64,000 bases of DNA from Streptomyces sp. 135 (GTDB lineage: Bacteria > Actinomycetota > Actinomycetes > Streptomycetales > Streptomycetaceae): assembly GCF_020026305.1 (NCBI RefSeq), contig NZ_CP075691.1, forward strand, positions 4,526,001 through 4,590,000, read 5' to 3'. This document shows positions 58,857 to 64,000 of this stretch, piece after piece. The stretch's first letter is position 1; every line of letters starts with the position of its first letter. The notes beneath the pieces are model-generated. The model saw nothing but the letters and a program-made list of their open reading frames with translations. It was not told the origin of the DNA and ran no database searches. Made by a program: the position numbers and the translations under genes.

Positions 58857-60047
58857 TCACGAGGTGCCCCCGCCGCCACGGCCCGCCTCCCGCTTGTCCC
58901 GCGCCTCCCGCTCCCGCTCCCGCATCCGTTCCTTCGCCCACTGCCGGGCCGACGCGTCCCAGAGCGCCGCCGACAGCAGGGGAGCCGTCCGCCTGCGGGC
59001 CAGCAGGAAGCGCCGGTTGGTGACCGGTTCGGGCCGCCAGTGGTGCTTGTAGGGCTCGTCGCCGCGCAGCAGGCTCAGCGCGCGCCGCTGTTCGCCGCCG
59101 GTGTGGCGGGTGCACGCGTTCAGAAGCATCGTCGCCACGTCCACCTTGCGCTCCCGCAGGCGCGGATGCGCGCCGTACAGGTAGCCCCCGGCCAGCGTGC
59201 CGGAGAGCAGCGTCAGATCGGCGGCCATCACCTCGCCGTCCAGGTGGAACTCGGTCACCACCGCCTCACCGGCCGCGACCATGGGCCGCATCGAGCGCAG
59301 CAGGTGCTCGCGGAACCGCGGCTGAAGGTGCTCGGAGGTCACCTTGCGGCCCTGCCACTGCAACTCGTGCAGGCGCAGCAGGGTCTCGACCGACGCCTCC
59401 ACCTCCTCGGCGGGCACGGTGCGCGCCTGCACACCCAGCGCCGCCAGCTTGCGCATCTTGGCGCGGGTGCGCTGGGCCCGCGGCGTCGGCAGCCGCTGGA
59501 GCAGCTCCTCCATGGGCAGCGGGGGAAGTTCGAGGCAGGGGGAGTCGGCCAGCGCCCGCTTCGGCCCGGGCCACCGTTCGTGGACCGCCTCGACGCAGGC
59601 GCCGGGGCGGACCTCCCCGAAGTCGATCAGCGCGGTCGAGGCCAGCGGGCGCAGGCCCGCCACCAGTGCCTCGGTCCCGGCCTCGCGCAGGTCGCCGTCC
59701 ACCAGCACGTCCGAGAAGTCGGAGATCGCGCCGCCGAGCGGCTTCAGCGCCGGCAGCGGTCGGGCCACCCGCATCATCGGGGCGGCGGCGACGAGCCGCT
59801 CGCCCTCGTGGACCAGGAGCACCCGCAGCCGCCCGCGCCGTCCGTAGGACCGCCACCAGGAGGAGAGCCACGCGTGGCTCTGGAACGGCGTGGCCGCCTC
59901 GCAGGACCGGTGCAGCCGCGCCCACTGGTCGGCCAGCGCCTCGAACTCGCCCTCGTCGGCGCACACCCGCGTGACGAGGAGACCCCTGCCGGTGGCCGTA
60001 CCGGTGGCCGTACCCGTGGCCGTGCCCGTGCTCGTCGCCGTGCTCAT
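58857..60047 (-). CDS. CelD/BioF2-like GNAT acyltransferase
   Basis: A 396-aa GNAT_6-type enzyme: FQSHAWLSSWWRSYGRRGRL near residue 55, AKMRKLAALGVQARTVPAEE near 200 and LTLLSGTLAGGYLYGAHPRL near 285 fit the CelD-like family common in polysaccharide loci, which modifies surface sugars or precursors. The N-terminus is a low-complexity TATGTATGTATG tract coded by a 12-bp repeat. Ends with a charged helix (MREREREARDKREAGRGG). Overlaps the next gene by 4 nt. Confidence 0.8.
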   Translation of the reverse strand: MSTATSTGTATGTATGTATGRGLLVTRVCADEGEFEALADQWARLHRSCEAATPFQSHAWLSSWWRSYGRRGRLRVLLVHEGERLVAAAPMMRVARPLPALKPLGGAISDFSDVLVDGDLREAGTEALVAGLRPLASTALIDFGEVRPGACVEAVHERWPGPKRALADSPCLELPPLPMEELLQRLPTPRAQRTRAKMRKLAALGVQARTVPAEEVEASVETLLRLHELQWQGRKVTSEHLQPRFREHLLRSMRPMVAAGEAVVTEFHLDGEVMAADLTLLSGTLAGGYLYGAHPRLRERKVDVATMLLNACTRHTGGEQRRALSLLRGDEPYKHHWRPEPVTNRRFLLARRRTAPLLSAALWDASARQWAKERMREREREARDKREAGRGGGGTS

Positions 60048-60694
60048 GTGGCGCTCCGGGCCAGGGCGGACGCCGGTCCGGGGACCGAGGCGGCGGCGGG
60101 CGCCTCCGTACGGCCCCGGGGGCGTACCAGGAGAGCGAGCCCGCCGAGCAGGCCGCCCGCGCAGCCGCCGACCAGGGTCGTCACCCCGGTGGAGAGCGAG
60201 GACGGCTCGGTGGGCTCAAGGGCCCGGGAGAACGTGAGCAGTTTGACCTGCGTGCTGTCCTTGGCGTGGTTGGCGTTCGTGGCGAGCGACCTTGCCACCG
60301 CGTTCGCGGTCACGGCGGCCGCCGACGGCTTCCCCGACCGTGCGGAGATCGAGATCATCGGCGCGTCGGGGGAGGTGGCCACCTGCACGCTGTCCCGCAG
60401 CTCCGCGGCCGTCATGCCCGCCTCCACCTGCGCGTCGCCCAGCACGGCCACCTGGGCGGCCACACGGCCGTACGCCTGGGCGAACCCCAGCGCCGTGGCC
60501 GGATCCGCCTTGGCCTGCGGTACGGCGACGACGTAACTGGTGGCGGTGTACTGCGGCGTCTGGAACACGCCGTACCCGCCGCCCACCAGGATGCCGGCCG
60601 CCGCGCAGGCCGGCAGGGGCCACCAGCGGGGCAGCCGGGCCAGGCGGGCGCGCAGGGCGTCGGCGCGCGACCGCTCGTTCACGGAGTCGCTCAT
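60044..60694 (-). CDS. Wzz-like chain-length/polysaccharide copolymerase subunit
   Basis: A 216-aa protein with two membrane segments (about 25-47 and 175-195) flanking an extracytoplasmic helical region, the PCP/Wzz arrangement: FQTPQYTATSYVVAVPQAKA after segment 1 and LEPTEPSSLSTGV before segment 2. No kinase domain, so it would work with a separate or no tyrosine kinase. Starts at 60694 with GGAGGTGAATCC. Overlaps both neighbours by 4 nt, binding the locus into one operon. Confidence 0.82.
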   Translation of the reverse strand: MSDSVNERSRADALRARLARLPRWWPLPACAAAGILVGGGYGVFQTPQYTATSYVVAVPQAKADPATALGFAQAYGRVAAQVAVLGDAQVEAGMTAAELRDSVQVATSPDAPMISISARSGKPSAAAVTANAVARSLATNANHAKDSTQVKLLTFSRALEPTEPSSLSTGVTTLVGGCAGGLLGGLALLVRPRGRTEAPAAASVPGPASALARSAT

Positions 60695-61839
60695 CGAGGA
60701 TTCACCTCCAGGGTCGGGCCGGAGACAACCGACGCGTAGACGCGCATCAGCTGGTCGGCGCTTCGGGCGATGCTGTAGTGCCCCACCGAGGGGGGCGCCG
60801 AGCGGCGCGGGGGGCGGGCGCCGCGCAGGCCGTAGAGGGACTGCGCGAAGGAGTCCGGGTCGCTCGGGCGGTACGAGGCGTTGGCCCGCGCGTCGGCGGG
60901 CAGGTCGTCGAGGGCGGGGCACGAGGCGTAGAGCACGGGGAGCCCGCAGGCCAGGCCCTCCACGAGCGCGAGCCCGAAGGCCTCCTCGGGGGAGGGGGAG
61001 GCCAGCGCGTCCATGGCGGACAGGAGCGCGGGCAGGGCGGGGGCGCCGTTCCCGCCGGTCTCGCTCTCGTCGTGGGCGGCCTCGCCCGCGAACCGCACCC
61101 GGTCGGCGAGGCCGAGGCGGTGGGCCAGCTGCCGCAGCTCCTGCTCCTGGGGGCCCGCGCCGACGAGCAGCACGGCGACGTCCTCGGGCAGTTGGGCCGC
61201 CGCGTGCAGGAGTACGTCGAAACGCTTGCCGCCGGTGAGGCGGCCCACGCCCCCGATGACGAACGCGGAGTCGGGCAGGTGCAGCCACCGCCGGGTGCGG
61301 ACCCGGGCCGCCGGGTCGAACCGGAAGCGGTCCACGTCGATGCCGTTCGGCACCACCCGGATGCGCCGCCGTGGCACGCCCCAGCGGTGCAGCCGCTGTC
61401 CGACGGCGGGGGAGACGGCGACCGTCATCCGCCCCAGCCGCTCCCCGGCGAGGTACAGCGCGCGGACGCCCGCCGTGAGCGGCCGGCCTTCCATCTGCGA
61501 GTCGCCGAGGGAGTGTTCGGTGGCCACCACCGCGCGCACCCCGGCCAGGCGGGCCGCGAGGCGCCCGTACAGGCAGGCGCGGTAGAGGTGGGTGTGGACC
61601 GCGTCGTACCGGCCGGCCCTGATGACGCGGGCCAGCCGGGGCAGCGCCGCCACGTCGCGGTTGCCGGACATGCCGAGGTCGGTCACGCGCGTGCCGTCGG
61701 CCATGATCCCGCGCGCCACGGCGCCCGCGTCGGTCAGCGTCACGACGTCGCACCGCACCGGCAGGTGGCGCAGCAGCAGGCGCAGTTGCTGTTCGGCGCC
61801 GCCGACGCCGAGGCCGGTGATGACGTGCAGGACCTTCAT
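60691..61839 (-). CDS. GT4-family glycosyltransferase
   Basis: A 382-aa GT-B enzyme: MKVLHVITGLGVGGAEQQLR opens the acceptor domain, RRRIRVVPNGIDVDRF near 165 and SPSPEEAFGLALVEGLACG near 290 (the E-x7-E nucleotide-sugar motif) mark the donor domain. Adds a sugar to a growing lipid-linked polysaccharide repeat; donor and linkage unknown. Translationally coupled to its neighbours (4-nt overlaps). Confidence 0.9.
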   Translation of the reverse strand: MKVLHVITGLGVGGAEQQLRLLLRHLPVRCDVVTLTDAGAVARGIMADGTRVTDLGMSGNRDVAALPRLARVIRAGRYDAVHTHLYRACLYGRLAARLAGVRAVVATEHSLGDSQMEGRPLTAGVRALYLAGERLGRMTVAVSPAVGQRLHRWGVPRRRIRVVPNGIDVDRFRFDPAARVRTRRWLHLPDSAFVIGGVGRLTGGKRFDVLLHAAAQLPEDVAVLLVGAGPQEQELRQLAHRLGLADRVRFAGEAAHDESETGGNGAPALPALLSAMDALASPSPEEAFGLALVEGLACGLPVLYASCPALDDLPADARANASYRPSDPDSFAQSLYGLRGARPPRRSAPPSVGHYSIARSADQLMRVYASVVSGPTLEVNPR

Positions 61840-62621
61840 CCGGTGACCGCCGAGCGGTCCAGGGCGCGGTGCCTGAGCCGGTTCGTCCACAGCTTCAGGC
61901 GCAGGCGCGAGGCCGAGTCGTTCTGGCCGATGTGCACGCGGGGCAGCGCGTACGGACCGGTGAGCGGGCCGGGCGCGATGGCGCAGGCGTAGCGGTACCC
62001 GGCGTTCCGTACGGCGGTGACCACCCGCTCGTCGACGTGGCCGTACGGATAGCAGAAGCCCCCCACCTCGGTGCCGGTCAGGCCGGTCAGCGCCGCCCGG
62101 CTGCCGCTGACCTCGCGGTGCAGGGTCTCCTCGTCGGCGGTGGTGAGGTCGACGTGGGTCAGCCCGTGCGAGGCGACCTCGACGCCGCTCGCGGCGGCGT
62201 GCCGGATGCCGTCGGCGCCCAGGAGCGGCTTGCGGGGGCCCAGCGGGTCCCAGGCGTTGTCGCCGTCGAGGCGGCCCGGCAGCACGAACAGGGTGGCCGT
62301 GCAGTCGTGGTGCCGCAGCAGCGGCAGGGCGAGGTCGACGAAGTCGCGGTAGCCGTCGTCGAAGGTGAGCCCCACCAGGCCGCGTTCCTCGCCCCGCGCG
62401 CAGGCGTCCATGAGGTGGCGCATCGACACCCCGCGCAGGCCCTGGTGGCGCAGCCAGCGCAGCTGGGCGGCGAGGCGGTCGGGGGAGACGGTGACGCGGT
62501 ACGGATCGTCGGTGGGGTCCCCGACGGAGTGGTACATCGCGATCCACGCGGACGGCCGGGGCGGCCCGGTCCGCGGGAGGGGCTCGGCGGAAGGGGCGGG
62601 CGGGGTGAGGTCAACGGGCAT
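61836..62621 (-). CDS. Polysaccharide deacetylase (NodB-like)
   Basis: A 261-aa carbohydrate esterase 4 enzyme: LVGLTFDDGYRDF near residue 82 (catalytic and metal Asp), VASHGLTHVDL near 148 (metal histidines), GFCYPYGHVD near 185 and ALPRVHIGQND near 225. Removes acetyl groups from N-acetylated sugars. No signal peptide or membrane anchor is evident, so it may act inside or be exported by another route. Overlaps the GT4 and flippase genes. Confidence 0.9.
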   Translation of the reverse strand: MPVDLTPPAPSAEPLPRTGPPRPSAWIAMYHSVGDPTDDPYRVTVSPDRLAAQLRWLRHQGLRGVSMRHLMDACARGEERGLVGLTFDDGYRDFVDLALPLLRHHDCTATLFVLPGRLDGDNAWDPLGPRKPLLGADGIRHAAASGVEVASHGLTHVDLTTADEETLHREVSGSRAALTGLTGTEVGGFCYPYGHVDERVVTAVRNAGYRYACAIAPGPLTGPYALPRVHIGQNDSASRLRLKLWTNRLRHRALDRSAVTG

Positions 62622-64000
62622 GACGCAGCTTTCCTGTGACGGAGCGGAGGGCGGACGGCCAGGGCTGGGCGCGCAGGAGCAGGCCGAGCAGCACGAAGGA
62701 GACGGTGACCACCGCGCCGGACGCCAGGACGGCGAGGGCCGGCTGCCCCACCCGCTCCACGCACAGGGCGCCCAGTGCCGTGGCACCCCCGGCGGCGGCC
62801 ACGAGGCGCCCCAGCTGCCCGGCGAGCCTCCGCGTCCTGATGGGCACGGTGTCCGGGCCCATGCCGCGCAGCAGGAGCAGCGCGCTGACGCAGATGCCGG
62901 TGGCGTTGGCCGCGGCGATGCCGTGGACGCCCCAGGTGCCGACGGTGAGGAAGCCGATGCCCGCGGTGGTGACGATGCCGGTGAACATCGCGTAGCAGGG
63001 GATCCAGGTGGTCCTGGCGAGGGAGAAGTGGGCGCGGGCGAGCGCGCCCACCAGCGTGTGCCCGAGCAGGCCGAGGGCGTAGACGCGCATGACGGACGCG
63101 GTGACGGCGGTGTCCCACGCGGTGAACGCACCGCGCTGGAAGAGCAGTTCGATCAGGGCGGGCGCGGAGGCGATGACCGCGGCGGTGCCGAGCAGCACCA
63201 CGCAGCCCGCGAGGACGACGTCGCGCTCCACGCGGTCCCTGGCCCGCTCCGTCTCCCCGGCCGCCAGCGCGCGGGCGACCACCGGGAAGGTGACGGTGCA
63301 CAGCATCAGGGAGAGGACCATCGGCATCTGCGCGACCTTCTGCGCGTAGTTCAGATGCGAGATGGCCCCGGCGGGCAGCGACGAGGCCAGGAAGCGTTCG
63401 ATGAGGACCTGCGACTGGCGGCAGAGCGCGAAGAGCAGGACCGTCCAGATGATCGCCGTCTGGAGCGTCGCGGCCGCCACCGACCCCTCGGTGGCCGGGG
63501 CGGCGGCGGGACCGCGCCTCAACTCCCGCCACAGAGAAGGCGCTTGTACGACCACCATCAGCGCGCCGCCCACCGCGACACCCGCCGCCGCGGCCCGCAC
63601 ACCCCAGGGCGCCGCCAGCACGAACAGGGCGGTGATGATGGCCGCGTTGTAGGCGACGTACACGGTCGCGGGCGCGACGAACCGGTGGTGTGCCCGCAGC
63701 GCCGCGCTGCAATAACCGGTGAGACCGAAGGTGAAGGCACAGGTGGCGGTCAGCCGCGTACAGTCCACGGCGGCCTGTCGGTCGGGCAGCCCCGGCGCCA
63801 GCAGCGCCACCACGTACGGCGCCGCCGCCATGAGCACCAGCGACGCGGCGGCGAACCACAGCGACATCCGAGGCAGCGACGCCCGCACGAGCGCCCGGAC
63901 CGGGTCCCCGGCGGCGTCGTCCGCGCGGCGGGCGAGGGCCAGGCTGAACGCCGGTACGAGGAAGAAGGCCAGGCCGTCCTCGATGAGCAGCGTCGCCGCC
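62611..64000 (-). CDS. MviN/MurJ-like lipid-linked oligosaccharide flippase, 5' end beyond the window
   Basis: At least 463 residues of a membrane protein with ten or more hydrophobic segments; the open frame continues to the window edge (EDGLAFFLVPAFSLALARRA upstream of MRASLP). SAALRAHHRFVAPATVYVAY, SYAQKVAQMPMVLSLMLCT-like segments and FQRGAFTAWDTAVTASVM fit the MviN/MurJ or Wzx MOP fold. In this locus it would move the lipid-linked repeat unit across the membrane. It overlaps the deacetylase by 11 nt. Partial because the window ends. Confidence 0.88.
   Translation of the reverse strand, partial: AATLLIEDGLAFFLVPAFSLALARRADDAAGDPVRALVRASLPRMSLWFAAASLVLMAAAPYVVALLAPGLPDRQAAVDCTRLTATCAFTFGLTGYCSAALRAHHRFVAPATVYVAYNAAIITALFVLAAPWGVRAAAAGVAVGGALMVVVQAPSLWRELRRGPAAAPATEGSVAAATLQTAIIWTVLLFALCRQSQVLIERFLASSLPAGAISHLNYAQKVAQMPMVLSLMLCTVTFPVVARALAAGETERARDRVERDVVLAGCVVLLGTAAVIASAPALIELLFQRGAFTAWDTAVTASVMRVYALGLLGHTLVGALARAHFSLARTTWIPCYAMFTGIVTTAGIGFLTVGTWGVHGIAAANATGICVSALLLLRGMGPDTVPIRTRRLAGQLGRLVAAAGGATALGALCVERVGQPALAVLASGAVVTVSFVLLGLLLRAQPWPSALRSVTGKLRHAR

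Noticed and set aside
1..64000. tRNA, rRNA or riboswitch genes
   Set aside because: I found no cloverleaf with a convincing TTCGAATC-type T loop, no rRNA signature and no riboswitch core I could identify by eye. A covariance-model search would be needed to be sure.

Overview
The window is high-GC actinobacterial chromosome (GC-rich throughout, GTG and TTG starts, frequent 4-nt ATGA/GTGA overlaps) and almost certainly Streptomyces. Evidence: a pair of chaplins, one with an LAETG sortase signal; an XRE/DUF397 pair; a typical Streptomyces recR-DUF5063-ask-asd-sigma run; and Streptomyces-style dispersed GCGCAGTTCCCCGCGCCCCTT hairpins. From memory, the gene order resembles part of the conserved core of the S. 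coelicolor chromosome. No rRNA, tRNA, CRISPR array or complete insertion sequence was seen.

Layout. 1-6.2 kb: housekeeping genes on the + strand (DUF2617, membrane spermidine-synthase-like protein with a frameshifted tail, Asp-rich SRPBCC protein, aldose epimerase, pyrE, class II fba, DUF3151). 6.2-7.3 kb: a decayed old-yellow-enzyme gene. 7.4-11.2 kb: a CGNR regulator, then a tryptophan-to-anthranilate set (kynA, kynU, arylformamidase-like hydrolase). 11.3-18.2 kb: a NarL-type two-component pair, a 109-bp tandem array, a P450, and an ABC-2 exporter divergent from its probable MarR/GbsR regulator with a 16-bp operator palindrome between them. 18.2-20.6 kb: divergent lipid-kinase-like gene, and purA with a leader hairpin. 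20.6-25.2 kb: an accessory patch (Uma2 nuclease, XRE/DUF397 pair, frameshifted winged-helix gene, toxin-antitoxin pair).

25.2-31.4 kb: a PstS-like membrane-anchored binding protein beside a Ser/Thr kinase, a small secreted protein, an IS remnant, and a MarR/DJ-1 operon with a well-formed promoter. 31.5-38.6 kb: DUF4956 plus a VTC-type polyphosphate polymerase converging on a two-component system, a class III aminotransferase, a second tandem-repeat region and a GntR regulator. 38.6-43 kb: a GT2/GT-C fusion glycosyltransferase, a conserved unknown and an orphan SLATT protein. 42.9-49.3 kb: ybaB-recR-DUF5063, ask-asd, and an ECF sigma factor with a membrane partner. 49.3 kb: a 209-bp MITE-like element ending on the SURF1 stop codon. 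50-56 kb: S9 peptidase, methyltransferase, GNAT enzyme and the chaplins. 56-64 kb: an exopolysaccharide-type locus (ATP-grasp ligase, secreted GH26, CelD-like acyltransferase, Wzz-like protein, GT4, polysaccharide deacetylase, MviN flippase cut by the window edge).

The strongest leads are the 56-64 kb surface-polysaccharide locus, the MITE at the SURF1 stop, the probably leaderless and autoregulated toxin-antitoxin operon, the operator-controlled leaderless ABC promoter, the kinase/binding-protein pair and the GT2/GT-C fusion. Several genes are broken by indels (spermidine-synthase-like tail, old yellow enzyme, winged-helix gene, a small gene near 30 kb). These could be real decay or assembly errors.
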